From assembly GCF_002161215.1 (NCBI RefSeq), contig NZ_NFMB01000002.1, positions 460,199 through 524,198 of the forward strand: a DNA stretch of 64,000 nucleotides. The letters run 5' to 3'. A program made the translations under genes and the position numbers. Each line of letters starts with the position of its first letter. Within the stretch, counting starts at the first letter, position 1. This document shows positions 1-9,071 of the stretch, piece after piece. The notes below the pieces were generated by a model. The model made no database searches. It was not told where the DNA came from and saw nothing but the letters and a program-made list of their open reading frames with translations. The stretch is from Flavonifractor sp. An10 (GTDB lineage Bacteria > Bacillota > Clostridia > Oscillospirales > Oscillospiraceae).

Positions 1-199
1 GCTGACTCAGGAGAGCCAGCTGCTCCGTCGTGGGGGGATAGCTGCGCAGAACCATCACAGAGCGGTAGGTGCCGCCCAGGATAAAGGAATCTGTGTTGAA
101 CTGTACGGCGGCAGGCGCAATGAGATCCAGGAATTCTTTGGGGCGAGGGAGTGGTGGCTGCTTTGTGCCCACTTTTTTCTTCTGCTGTTTCTTAGCCAT
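1..199 (-). CDS. VirB4-family conjugation ATPase, N-terminal fragment
   Basis: Only the first 66 codons are in the window. They start at ATG 199, overlapping the upstream stop by 8 bases. After a Lys-rich start the residues PKEFLDLIAPAAVQF and TYRSVMVLRSYPP match, from memory, the N-terminus of VirB4/TraE proteins in Clostridia conjugative elements. VirB4 is the membrane-associated ATPase that powers the mating channel. Walker motifs lie beyond the left edge, so the call rests on this N-terminus and on the PrgI-like and VirB4-associated genes directly upstream. Confidence 0.75.
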   Translation of the reverse strand, partial: MAKKQQKKKVGTKQPPLPRPKEFLDLIAPAAVQFNTDSFILGGTYRSVMVLRSYPPTTEQLALLSQ

Positions 200-779
200 T
201 CCCGGTCACCGCCCTTTCGCCGTCCACGTCCTCAAAGTAATCTGTGGTCACTTCATGCTGGTAGTAGACTGCCAGCAGCCGCTTCACGTCCTGTTCTTCC
301 ACCAGCTGGACACGGACCCCGTGGTCACACAGGGCCTTTTCCAGCTGCCGCAGCCCGCGCTCGTCCGCAGCTTCTTTTTCCTCCATCCGCATGACCAGCA
401 GAAATTCCCGTGACGAGGCGGAGGCGGACTGGATCGTCTCCAGATGCCGGATATCCTGCTGCAGCAGAGTGCGCAGAGCCGGGATGGTCTCCTGCTCCAG
501 TCTTGCCTGGTAGAATTCCTTGTTGCGCTGGAAGGACTCTCTGGAGTCCAGGGCCAGCAGTTCCACCGCCGATTCCGCCCGGAGCAGATTGGCCAGGGCT
601 GTGACACGCACCCGGATGCCATCCTCCGAAAGGACGGTAAGGTTGTCCGGCCGAATGAGGAAGAACACCAGCTCACCGCGGGCTGTCGTCACTCCATGGG
701 GCGTAATCCGCTGGATCCCCATGAGCTGCCGGGTGGACTGATGCTGGCGAATTGCCAGTTTTTCTTTTCGGTTCATCAT
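192..779 (-). CDS. VirB4-associated conjugal transfer protein
   Basis: A protein of 195 residues without membrane segments or a signal peptide, rich in charged helices. From memory it resembles the short protein usually encoded between PrgI and VirB4 in Clostridia elements; the C-terminal VTTDYFEDVDGER is typical of that group. It probably works at the cytoplasmic base of the type IV secretion channel, but I know of no biochemical function. Its start overlaps the end of the PrgI-like gene (776-779) and its end overlaps the VirB4 start, so translation of the three is probably coupled. Confidence 0.7.
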   Translation of the reverse strand: MMNRKEKLAIRQHQSTRQLMGIQRITPHGVTTARGELVFFLIRPDNLTVLSEDGIRVRVTALANLLRAESAVELLALDSRESFQRNKEFYQARLEQETIPALRTLLQQDIRHLETIQSASASSREFLLVMRMEEKEAADERGLRQLEKALCDHGVRVQLVEEQDVKRLLAVYYQHEVTTDYFEDVDGERAVTGNG

Positions 780-1039
780 GGTTCAAGCCTCCAATCATAA
801 CGCTGCTGCTGCAAAAACAGAAAGCACGCTGCCCGGCGGAGAAAGTCCAATATGCTGGAGCCATCCAAACGGATGGAGAGGAAGGCATACAGAACCGTGA
901 TCACCAGCGGAATCATGCCAATGCCCTGACTGAGCGCCAGAACAGAGAGCAGAAAACTCACGCCGATGATGCCGATATCCCGCAGCTCCCACAGCCAGAG
1001 CATGGGCTTGGCTCTCAGGTTTTCAGGGTAGATAAACAT
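776..1039 (-). CDS. PrgI family / VirB3-like membrane protein
   Basis: A small protein of 87 residues. It opens with FIYPENLRAK, has two hydrophobic segments (about residues 20-38 and 40-57), and ends in a short basic and aromatic tail (QQQRYDWRLEP). This matches PrgI-family proteins, which take the place of VirB3 next to VirB4 in Gram-positive conjugation systems. A clear GGAGGTGATGAA ribosome binding site precedes ATG 1039. It shares its end with the start of the next gene, consistent with a coupled channel-assembly operon. Confidence 0.8.
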   Translation of the reverse strand: MFIYPENLRAKPMLWLWELRDIGIIGVSFLLSVLALSQGIGMIPLVITVLYAFLSIRLDGSSILDFLRRAACFLFLQQQRYDWRLEP

Positions 1040-1061
1040 TTCATCACCTCCGCTGTTCAGA

Positions 1062-2015
1062 TCAACACGGTGGTTTCATGGTCAGCCCATCATTCGAGGA
1101 CTGCTGACACGGTTCCTGGCCGGACAAGCATTCATACAGAACGGGCTCAGGCTGTATTTCTCCTGTCTGGATCGGAACTAGGAAATGGGTCACTTTTGCC
1201 AACAGCTCCTTGTCCGGGCAAGAATAGATAATGCTTCCCCGCGTATCCAGAAGCAGCCGGTCCAACGTGTCGGTCAACACGATCTCGTCTGCGCAAGGGC
1301 GGCTTCCAATAAAATTGGCGATGTCGCGCGGTGTGTCCGGGAAGCGGTATTCCGCGCAGCTGCCATTCTGATAGACTGCGGCGTACACCACGTCGCGGAT
1401 GGGAATAAAATAGTCGAATTTGTCTTCCATGGCGCGGAGCTCCGGCGAACGTGATGTCATTCGCTCCCAGATATTTGGAAATTGAGCGGAGTAGTCCAGC
1501 AGGAGCTGGCCGCTGGAGATGTCGGGATGCTGAGGTAACTCACGCTGGAGTTCATTGAGGCTCTGGTCGGTCAATTTATGGTGGTTTAATGCATTGTACA
1601 GTCTGCGCCTCTCTTCCTCATCTGCAAGCGAGAGCTTTTCTGCGTATGCGTCAACGGCACAATCCGCAAAGCTCGGGAAGCTCATTTCTGCCCCAATATG
1701 AGGGTCCTTAGCCAGCGTGTCCGGGTTGTCAATGGCTGCCAAGTAGATCTCTTTCCCTTGGGCAACTAGCCAGGTCCGGAAATCAAGAAACCCATCAGAG
1801 GTAGCAGGGACACCCAGTGCGGTGCTGGCAGCCTGGAGGTCATTGCGGCATGCTGCATCGCGGTATTCATAGAAGTATAGGTTCCAGTCCAGAATGTCCT
1901 CCGGCGGTTTCTGCAACAGCTCACGATAAATTTGTTCTGCCATCATGGATTGGCTCCCGTCAGGAACAGCTTGGCGGGCGGTTTCAATGGTGCTCCAGAA
2001 CTCTTCCTTGGTCAT
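1062..2015 (-). CDS. DUF4240-like protein
   Basis: About 317 residues. The start at ATG 2015 is preferred because GGAGGATCTG lies just upstream and MTKEEFWSTIETAR is the usual DUF4240 opening; an upstream ATG would add 14 residues with no ribosome binding site. It looks cytosolic, with no membrane segment. The function of DUF4240 is unknown. The C-terminus carries NDGLTMKPPC, a version of the Gly/Met-rich tail seen on several other element proteins. It sits between the PrgI-like and ribbon-helix-helix genes, so it probably travels with the transfer module as cargo. Confidence 0.7.
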   Translation of the reverse strand: MTKEEFWSTIETARQAVPDGSQSMMAEQIYRELLQKPPEDILDWNLYFYEYRDAACRNDLQAASTALGVPATSDGFLDFRTWLVAQGKEIYLAAIDNPDTLAKDPHIGAEMSFPSFADCAVDAYAEKLSLADEEERRRLYNALNHHKLTDQSLNELQRELPQHPDISSGQLLLDYSAQFPNIWERMTSRSPELRAMEDKFDYFIPIRDVVYAAVYQNGSCAEYRFPDTPRDIANFIGSRPCADEIVLTDTLDRLLLDTRGSIIYSCPDKELLAKVTHFLVPIQTGEIQPEPVLYECLSGQEPCQQSSNDGLTMKPPC

Positions 2016-2104
2016 TTCAGATCCTCCTCTCGTAGAATAGATGTAACCTGATACCAACTAGAATGCCCCCGCCGCACAGTACAGCGGCGGGGGCATTCCC
2101 ATAT

Positions 2105-2419
2105 TTACGCTTCCGGTTTTTGCTCGGCATCTTCTGCCAGCGCCCGGTGGATGCAGTCCAGAAAGAATGCCTTTTGTGTCATGTTGTATTTCTCAAGATA
2201 CGCCTTGAGCTGATCCATCAGCTCCGTCGGGATTTGGAAAGCCACCGTTTTTACATTTGCCATATTGCAGGCGCCTCCTTTTTCATATTCGTAGTAGGCT
2301 GTGATGAGCTCTGTCATATACTGGCCCAGTGTCTTACCGGACGCCTCTTGCAACTTACGCACCTGGGCATGCAGGCTTGCCGGAATCTGGGCACAGAGGT
2401 TTTTGGTCCCTTCCGCCAT
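2105..2419 (-). CDS. Double ribbon-helix-helix DNA-binding protein
   Basis: 104 residues from ATG 2419, which follows AGGAGGTC. Two similar halves are visible. Residues 1-45 (LCAQIPASLHAQVRKL) and 55-104 (VKTVAFQIPTELMDQL) each show a beta strand followed by two helices, as in ribbon-helix-helix proteins such as Arc or MetJ. A tandem pair in one chain would act as a pseudo-dimer on DNA. Such proteins commonly control plasmid transfer genes or assist relaxases. An internal ATG at the second half could give a one-domain product. The target is unknown. Confidence 0.6.
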   Translation of the reverse strand: MAEGTKNLCAQIPASLHAQVRKLQEASGKTLGQYMTELITAYYEYEKGGACNMANVKTVAFQIPTELMDQLKAYLEKYNMTQKAFFLDCIHRALAEDAEQKPEA

Positions 2420-2540
2420 TTTCTGACCTCCTTTCTCTGTCATTGCAAAGCAAGCATACCCAAATGCAAGGCATAAAGCCATTCACAAAACCCGACAAAG
2501 AAGATGCAGGCAATGCAAGCATAATATCCATAGATTTTTT

Positions 2541-3428
2541 CTACTTTGCCACCGCCTGTACAATAGTCCTAGTTGTATTGACGGCTGCTTGGGCAGTGTA
2601 GACCGCAGACATGATGTTGGCTCTGGTAGTGGTATCCAAGCCAAAGGTACCAGCAATCCTGGGCACCTCTCCCGCGGAGAGCATCAATCCCAGCCCAAGC
2701 AGGGGATGTTCGCTGAATACCATTAGCCCGGCCACCAATATGGTCGCTTGGAGAAAGGCGGTCAGGCACAGGCCAATGACCTGCTTCATCCACTGGGTGA
2801 AGCCATCCGTGTAGCCACGTGGGATGGAGAACATGTACAGGCTCCCCACAGCGATCTGGATGAGCAGGATGCCGCCCCGCTTGAGGTTGGCGAAGAACAC
2901 CTTGATCACGGCGTATGCCATCAGGATCATGCAGAAGAGAATCATAATGGGGTTTGTGCCGATCCCCCAGTTCGTCTCCGCGGCCAGATCCATCAGCGAA
3001 TCAATATCCATCCCCTCCAGGACGGAGGCGCCCAGCTCACCGATTCCCAGGTGGGAAATCCCGGTGGTGAAGGTGCCTTGCAGGGATACTGATAGGGTAT
3101 AAAGTCGAACCGGGACGATGGTAAACAGGCTGACCGCCAGAAATCCTTTGATGGCATTCAGAGCCACCTGTTGGAAATTCCCTCGTCCTCCGGAAGCATA
3201 CTCGATCCCGCATTCAAAGCCGGCCACCACCAGGCTCACCCCATACAAGGCCCAGCCCAGTTGGGAGAAAAACTGAACCACGGCCTGAACCCACTCCAGT
3301 TCAAACAGCTCCACCCCCATATTGCCCATCTGGGCGAAGAACGCCCCTAGGAAGCCTACAACCTGGCTGTAAAACCAATCCACCAGTGCGTCCATAACAG
3401 GATTGGCCACAAAGTCCCAGATAAACAC
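2541..3428 (-). CDS. VirB6/TrbL-like conjugal transfer membrane protein
   Basis: 295 residues with about six hydrophobic segments, among them residues 55-75, 90-110, 155-180 and 185-205. It starts at GTG 3428, behind GGAGGTGAGAC. The opening FIWDFVANPVMDALVDW and the overall pattern match TrbL/VirB6-type channel proteins of Clostridia elements (DUF6045 group, from memory). In type IV secretion these polytopic proteins form the inner-membrane part of the DNA channel. It lies directly after the VirB2-like gene, the expected order for mating-channel genes. Confidence 0.75.
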   Translation of the reverse strand: MFIWDFVANPVMDALVDWFYSQVVGFLGAFFAQMGNMGVELFELEWVQAVVQFFSQLGWALYGVSLVVAGFECGIEYASGGRGNFQQVALNAIKGFLAVSLFTIVPVRLYTLSVSLQGTFTTGISHLGIGELGASVLEGMDIDSLMDLAAETNWGIGTNPIMILFCMILMAYAVIKVFFANLKRGGILLIQIAVGSLYMFSIPRGYTDGFTQWMKQVIGLCLTAFLQATILVAGLMVFSEHPLLGLGLMLSAGEVPRIAGTFGLDTTTRANIMSAVYTAQAAVNTTRTIVQAVAK

Positions 3429-3464
3429 GCTTTTGTCTCACCTCCATCTTCGTTTCCGGGGCGA

Positions 3465-3803
3465 TCAGATGCCCACAATGCCCCAAATGTACTTGGGGGC
3501 AAGAAGCACGAAGATAAGACAGACGAACAGAATGGCCGGACCCGTCCACTCAAACTGGCCGTGCTTGCGGAACTCAAAGTAGCTCAGCCCTAATTTAACA
3601 AAGAATGCGATAGCCAGGATCATGGTCAGGGCCGGAAAGACAACACTGTCCACCACGGTCTTGATTTGGGTAGCGGCATCCTTCCAGGTCTGCTGCACCG
3701 CGCCGGCCACATTGCCACTGGTGGCCATGGCCGGGATGGTGAAGAGCAGCACCAGCAGAAGCACGATAAGCATGGGCCTGGCGTACCGTTTGATAGCTTT
3801 CAT
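3465..3803 (-). CDS. VirB2/TrbC-like pilin-type protein (DUF3852)
   Basis: 112 residues. There is a signal peptide (residues 1-27, ending AMA), a short outer segment, and two hydrophobic helices (about 50-70 and 85-108). This is the architecture of VirB2/TrbC pilins and of the DUF3852 proteins of Clostridia elements. It follows the adhesin gene, and the ribosome binding site TTGGAGGTG precedes ATG 3803. A hairpin that could act as a partial terminator lies between the two genes (3827-3850), which would let this channel component be expressed at a different level from the adhesin. Confidence 0.75.
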   Translation of the reverse strand: MKAIKRYARPMLIVLLLVLLFTIPAMATSGNVAGAVQQTWKDAATQIKTVVDSVVFPALTMILAIAFFVKLGLSYFEFRKHGQFEWTGPAILFVCLIFVLLAPKYIWGIVGI

Positions 3804-3826
3804 TCACAACACCTCCAAAAAGTGGT

Positions 3827-3850
3827 GGGGCCATCCTTGCGGATGGCCCC
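3827..3850 (-). terminator. Hairpin between adhesin and VirB2-like gene
   Basis: A perfect 10-bp stem (GGGGCCATCC and its complement) with a 4-base loop directly follows the adhesin stop. Five T residues come a few bases later on the minus strand. It may end or weaken transcription before the VirB2-like gene. Confidence 0.5.
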
Positions 3851-3861
3851 TGGGTGGGTTC

Positions 3862-6800
3862 TCAATATCCGGTTCGGGGCAGAGGCTGGGAAGGCTTGTA
3901 GACCCTGGTGACCCACCGGCTGGTGGCCATGATCCACTGTCCGTCATAGACGCCGCCCACATCCGCCTGATTGGTGAACTGAGTTCCACTGGCGAGCTGG
4001 GAGACGACAGTGCAGTAGACCTGCGGGGCCTCCACCTGCCGGAAGTTGGCGGGCACCACACCGAAGGACACCATGAACGCCGTCACATACTCGTTGGAGG
4101 CCAGCCCCAGTGCGGCGGGAGAGGCATCCAGCGTGTAGTTCTGTCTGGTGAGTAGGTTATCGTACATGGTGCGCCAGGTGCCGCCGCTCAGGTTGGTCTG
4201 GTAGACCACCTTGTAACTGCCGTTTACATTGTAGGTGCCGGTGATGATCTTATCCAGCCGTATCGCCTGAGTGGGCAGGGTATCCCGCCAATAGAAGGAG
4301 GTCAGGCTGGTGGTGGAGTTGTTGGCGATCCCGCTGAAGTCATAGCGGATAGATTGGCCGGGCATAACCTCCACGTACCCTGTCTTCTTGATGCTGACAT
4401 TGGTATAGAGGCTCTTGTTGGTCATGGCAGTCTTGACGATCTGACCGGCAAACTCCAGCTCCACCTGGATAGGGGTCTTGTCCAGTCCATAAAACTCCGC
4501 TGCCTGGGCTTCCACGATTTTGTACCGGCCCAGGGGCAGGGGCTTGGAGACCGCCACACCGTTCCGGTCCGTTTTGATGGTATCTACCAGCTTCCCGGTC
4601 CGGTCATTGTAGATCTCAAAAACGGTGTTGGGAATGGGCGTCCCTGCGGGCCAGCCATTCATGCTGTTGTAATCCGCAGAAGTCTTGGTGATCTGAATCT
4701 GTCCGGTAATGGGCGTGTTTTCCCATTCCACCTCGGTGGTTTCCCCGGACTTGACATAGACGGTTTTCTTCTGGGTATCCGGGACATAGCCCTCGTTCTC
4801 CAGCTCCCGCAAATAATAGCGGCCCGCCTCCAGATCCTCGATATAGACATAGCCCCGATCGTCCGAGGTGTACTGGCCTATGGGGGTGTTGCTGCTGTCG
4901 TAGAGCAGGAAACTCACCCCGTAGATGCCTTCTCCTGTGCTTTCGTCTGTCTTATGGATGAGGATACCTGAAAGTGCCCGGTTGGTGATCGTCAGTTTGC
5001 TGGTCTTACCGTCCTTCACCTCGAAGTAGTGAGGGGTATCATCCAGCTTATAGCCCTCCGGAGCTGTGACCTCCAACGCATAATAAGCGCCATCCTCCAG
5101 GGGAAGGAACGCTCGGCCATTCTGATCGACAGTCACGGTATCCACCAAGGCATCATCCATTTTGCGGATCTCAAAGGTTGCGTTAGCCAGCCGCTGGGTC
5201 TTGTCCGCCTCATCCACCTTGATGATCTCCACGCCGCCCACAGCATTGTTATAAAATCGGATCGTCTGGGTGTCATTGGGGTTAATAGTGACGGTCTGGC
5301 TCTGGCTATCCGGGTTGACGGTGTACCCAGGCACACTCTCAAGTTCAGTCACTACTACAGTTCCAGAGATCCCGGACAGGATGACCTTTCCTGTGGAGTC
5401 AGAATAATAGATACCATTGCTGGACAACGTGCCTCCTGCGGCGTCCACATACTGCCCATTGGCGTACTTAATCTCAAATTTGACGCCCTCCAGGGGGACT
5501 TCCGTAGAGCCGTTCCGTCCCCACTTTTCAATTACCAGATTGCCCATCGGTTTGTTCCGAAATTCCAATGTCGTGGTCTGGCCGGCCTTGATCTGGGCGG
5601 TCTGGGGGGTGTCATCCAGGAGGAAGCCCTCTTTTGCTTTGACCTCCTTTGCGACCAGTGTGGTGCCGGGATCGATGTTATCAATGAGGATGGTGCCTGC
5701 CGAATCGGTGGTGAAGTAGCCATTGCTGTTGCCGACCACAGTGCCATCACTCTCGGTCACGAAGAACTGCACATCGGAAATGGGGCTATTGTCCGCACTG
5801 GAAACCTTTTTGATGAGCAAGGAGCCCTTGGGGCTATTGCCGAAATAAACCTGTACGACCTCCTGCTCCTCGCCGGACAGATAGACTGTCTGGGGCGGAG
5901 TGTCGATGACGTGGGTGCCATCGCTGGAGAGTTCCTCGATGATATAAGTGCCCGGTTTACAGCCCGTGACGGTGAAGGAGCCGTTGGCCGAGGTGCGGTA
6001 GGTGCCGATGACCGTGCCGCCGGTGCCGCTGGTGTTACCCGAGAGATACCGCACCTGGAACACCGCGCCCTCAATGGCCTGCTCCGGGTGGACACTGTCA
6101 TACTTCCACACGACGATAGCGGAGTTGGGCCGGTTGTAGATGCGGAAGGTGTGTCCCTCGCCGGCCGCGATGAATGCCTCCTGCTTGCTGGATTCCGTCA
6201 GGCTGAACCCCTTCGGCGCCTCCAGTTCCTCGATCCGGAACCAGCCGTCCCGGAGGGAAATGTCCGGATCACTGAGCACGATGCGTCCCTCTTCATCCGT
6301 GTAGAACACGCCAAGGTCGTTGTACTCTCCGGTGGATGTGTTGTTGCTGGCGTACCAGACCTGCACGGGGACATTGGAGAGCGGATCATGGGTGATCTCG
6401 TTTTCCTTGATGATCTCGATGGTGGGCCGCTTATGATTCTCAAAGTATACGTCCCGATCCCTGTTGGGATAGAGCGTAACCAGCTGGGATTCCTCCGCCA
6501 GCAGATAGGGCTCCGGCACCGACTTTTCGACGACCTCTACCACGCCGGGCAGCAGATTTTCCACCACTGCGATGCCGTTTTCATCGGTTTCCGCCTCGGC
6601 AATGGAATGACCATCTGCACCCTTCACGAGAAAGACGGTATGGGGGACCGGCTGTCCGCTGTCCGCGTCCCGCTTATGGATGATCAAATTGGGGCGTTTT
6701 TCATTGGTCAGGGTGATCGTGCTGGTCCGCCCGGGGAACAGTTCCACATGATACTCCTTGGGATCCAAAATGTGGTTTTCCAAAGTGGACTGCTCTTTTA

Positions 6801-9060
6801 CGGAGTATACCCCAGGCTCCAGGTCCGAGATTAAGACCTCACCCCGATCGTTGGTGGTGCGGTCAAGGTAATGGCTGCCATCTTCAATCTTTGCGATGCG
6901 GAAGGTAACACCCGCCAGCCGAGAACCGTCTGCGCTGAGCTTGATCAGCTGAAGGGAGGGCCTGACCGTATTGGTGAAAATGAACTGCGCATCCTCATTG
7001 GGCTTCAGATTGATGATGCGCTGGGCATCGTCGATGACGTATCCCTCACATGCCTTCTCAGTTACCTGGAAGACCCCGGCAGGCAAATGAGACAGGTCGA
7101 TTTCTCCGCTTTCATTGGTGGTAAATTCCTCCGGCCCAAAGCTCCCATCTACTGCCTCGATTTCAAAGACTGCGTTGGAAATCACTTTGGAGGGGTCGGC
7201 GGAGTCCACCTTAATCAACCGCATCCCCGGTTTCATGTCATTGAAAAAGACCAGCTCCCTAATGCCGTCACCCGCCTTCAGCTCCACCTCCTGGGGCGTG
7301 GTGTCCAGGATATAGCCCTCGTTTCCGGTGTCCACCTCAAACGCCCGGTAGGTGCCGGGCTCCAGATCGGTAAGCAGGATTTCCCCGAATTCATTGGTCT
7401 TGAAGTTGCCCAGGTAGTCGCCGTCCCGGTAGATGGCGAAATAGACATCGGCCATGACCATATAGTTTTTGCGGTCATACTTTACGATGCGCAGGCCCGG
7501 GAGCTCCTTGTTGATAATGGGAAGGGTAGTTGTCTCCCCGGCCACCACGGTGGCAGTGTAGATGGTGTCATCCTTCAGCCACCCTTCGGGGGCGGTCTGC
7601 TCCTGGATTCGGTATGCGCCCAAGGGAATCTCTCCAAACACTGCTACACCGGCGGGGCCAGTCTCCTGAGTGAAGGTCAGGCCAGACTCAATGTGCTCAA
7701 TGGTAATGACCGCGCCGGGCAGATACTCGCCGGTGTCAGACCGCTTCTCAATGCGGAGGGAGCCATACGGATCATTAAAAAATGCCACCTCGGCTACTTC
7801 ATTGTAGACCACGGTGACATTCTGGGCAGGCTGCTCGCTGATGATATGGTTTGCCGGCGCGTCCCGTTCAATGACGGTGTAATTGCCGCAAATGGTCAGG
7901 GGGATTTCAATGCGTCCGTCATCCTGGGTAATAAATACGCCAAGGGAATCGCCGTCCGGGCCAATGACCTCAAAACGGGCGCCGCTGAGGGGGATCTCCG
8001 TCCCGGTCTCGTACTTCAGGATGCGGAGGCCCGTATCCGGAGGATCTTTCTCCGGCGTATCCGCATAGCTGCTGATGGCGTTGAAGTTCAGCGTTGTGGT
8101 GGGGTCGGTATCCACCACATAGTTCTGCAGGTTGCCGTACTCGTCTTTCTCCAGGCAGCTGGCAAAGAACACAGCGTATGCATACACCTCGCAGTTCAGG
8201 GAGAGCTGGACGCTGCCTGCCTGGCCCTGGATGCTCTCCACCGGATACAGTACCTTGAAGATCCCGCCGTGGCCGTTGTTCATCCACTCCGCCTTGATAG
8301 ACGTGATGTCCTGGTTATTTTCGTCTACAATGCGGGTGCCGGCGGGGACGCTTGCGGGGTCAGTGAAGGCGATGTTGATGGCATAGTTGTTCACCCAGGT
8401 CTTGGACCAAACAGTGAACTCCTGCTGCTTGTACTGCTTGCCGTCAATGGTGACCTCGTAGGCGGTGTCACGATCCGGCGTGCAGGTTACCTCCGGGCTT
8501 TTCGTGTCGTTCCAGGCGGTACCCTGGGCATAGATGTCCTTGGCTGCCGCCAGGATCTTCTTTGCCCGCTCTGCCTCATCCCCGGACAGGTTGGGATTTA
8601 CCGTGAGCTTGTTGATATCCCAGTCGCTGATGAGATAGCTCCACAGCGCCATTTTGGTGGCGTAAAAGCCCTGGTATTTGTTTTCCAGGCCCAGTTCGGA
8701 CAAGGGGCGGGTGGGGTAGCCGCTGGCCACAATGCCCACCACCTTGGGATCGCTGCTTTTTTCCTCTGCCAGGTAGCGGATGCTTTCGCCTTCCTCCACA
8801 ACCTTCTGGACACCAGGCTGATTGGGCGTCACACAGTATGCCGGGATTTCCTTGGTGCCGCTGCCGGTGTCAAACAGGTAATAGACATAATTCTGAGACT
8901 GTACCTGGCCATTCATCGCCAGATAGTTCATGCGGTAGCCGCCGTTGAAGATGTTGATCTCACCCAAAGCTTCTTCCTCCGATGAGGCGGCAAAGGCGCC
9001 GGCCGGCAGCAGGCCCAGGGCAAGCACCAGGGCCAAAAGCATAGAAAGCAGTCGTTTCAT
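3862..9060 (-). CDS. Giant CnaB-repeat (SpaA-like) surface adhesin
   Basis: 1,732 residues, starting at ATG 9060 because AGGAGGG directly abuts the earlier ATG at 9066. Order of parts: signal peptide (1-25, ending AFA); a thioester-type (TQXA-like) domain at about 30-190 with AYCVTPN; a linker domain to about 340; 13 CnaB/SpaA-type prealbumin repeats of about 90 residues, each opening with a strand of the L-x-I-x-K type; a last beta-rich domain (about 1,545-1,725); and the terminal residues LPRTGY. CnaB folds usually lock themselves with Lys-Asn bonds, giving a stiff stalk. The sortase gene lies 11 bases upstream. Inference: a mating-pair adhesin displayed by donor cells. Odd: the thioester Gln position reads Lys, and no membrane anchor follows LPRTG. 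Confidence 0.9.
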   Translation of the reverse strand: MKRLLSMLLALVLALGLLPAGAFAASSEEEALGEINIFNGGYRMNYLAMNGQVQSQNYVYYLFDTGSGTKEIPAYCVTPNQPGVQKVVEEGESIRYLAEEKSSDPKVVGIVASGYPTRPLSELGLENKYQGFYATKMALWSYLISDWDINKLTVNPNLSGDEAERAKKILAAAKDIYAQGTAWNDTKSPEVTCTPDRDTAYEVTIDGKQYKQQEFTVWSKTWVNNYAINIAFTDPASVPAGTRIVDENNQDITSIKAEWMNNGHGGIFKVLYPVESIQGQAGSVQLSLNCEVYAYAVFFASCLEKDEYGNLQNYVVDTDPTTTLNFNAISSYADTPEKDPPDTGLRILKYETGTEIPLSGARFEVIGPDGDSLGVFITQDDGRIEIPLTICGNYTVIERDAPANHIISEQPAQNVTVVYNEVAEVAFFNDPYGSLRIEKRSDTGEYLPGAVITIEHIESGLTFTQETGPAGVAVFGEIPLGAYRIQEQTAPEGWLKDDTIYTATVVAGETTTLPIINKELPGLRIVKYDRKNYMVMADVYFAIYRDGDYLGNFKTNEFGEILLTDLEPGTYRAFEVDTGNEGYILDTTPQEVELKAGDGIRELVFFNDMKPGMRLIKVDSADPSKVISNAVFEIEAVDGSFGPEEFTTNESGEIDLSHLPAGVFQVTEKACEGYVIDDAQRIINLKPNEDAQFIFTNTVRPSLQLIKLSADGSRLAGVTFRIAKIEDGSHYLDRTTNDRGEVLISDLEPGVYSVKEQSTLENHILDPKEYHVELFPGRTSTITLTNEKRPNLIIHKRDADSGQPVPHTVFLVKGADGHSIAEAETDENGIAVVENLLPGVVEVVEKSVPEPYLLAEESQLVTLYPNRDRDVYFENHKRPTIEIIKENEITHDPLSNVPVQVWYASNNTSTGEYNDLGVFYTDEEGRIVLSDPDISLRDGWFRIEELEAPKGFSLTESSKQEAFIAAGEGHTFRIYNRPNSAIVVWKYDSVHPEQAIEGAVFQVRYLSGNTSGTGGTVIGTYRTSANGSFTVTGCKPGTYIIEELSSDGTHVIDTPPQTVYLSGEEQEVVQVYFGNSPKGSLLIKKVSSADNSPISDVQFFVTESDGTVVGNSNGYFTTDSAGTILIDNIDPGTTLVAKEVKAKEGFLLDDTPQTAQIKAGQTTTLEFRNKPMGNLVIEKWGRNGSTEVPLEGVKFEIKYANGQYVDAAGGTLSSNGIYYSDSTGKVILSGISGTVVVTELESVPGYTVNPDSQSQTVTINPNDTQTIRFYNNAVGGVEIIKVDEADKTQRLANATFEIRKMDDALVDTVTVDQNGRAFLPLEDGAYYALEVTAPEGYKLDDTPHYFEVKDGKTSKLTITNRALSGILIHKTDESTGEGIYGVSFLLYDSSNTPIGQYTSDDRGYVYIEDLEAGRYYLRELENEGYVPDTQKKTVYVKSGETTEVEWENTPITGQIQITKTSADYNSMNGWPAGTPIPNTVFEIYNDRTGKLVDTIKTDRNGVAVSKPLPLGRYKIVEAQAAEFYGLDKTPIQVELEFAGQIVKTAMTNKSLYTNVSIKKTGYVEVMPGQSIRYDFSGIANNSTTSLTSFYWRDTLPTQAIRLDKIITGTYNVNGSYKVVYQTNLSGGTWRTMYDNLLTRQNYTLDASPAALGLASNEYVTAFMVSFGVVPANFRQVEAPQVYCTVVSQLASGTQFTNQADVGGVYDGQWIMATSRWVTRVYKPSQPLPRTGY

Positions 9061-9071
9061 TTCCATCCCTC

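Noticed and set aside
5029..8985. Long plus-strand ORFs of 601 and 704 codons opposite the adhesin
   Set aside because: They mirror a repetitive, GC-biased minus-strand gene, have no ribosome binding site and show low-complexity composition; shadows.
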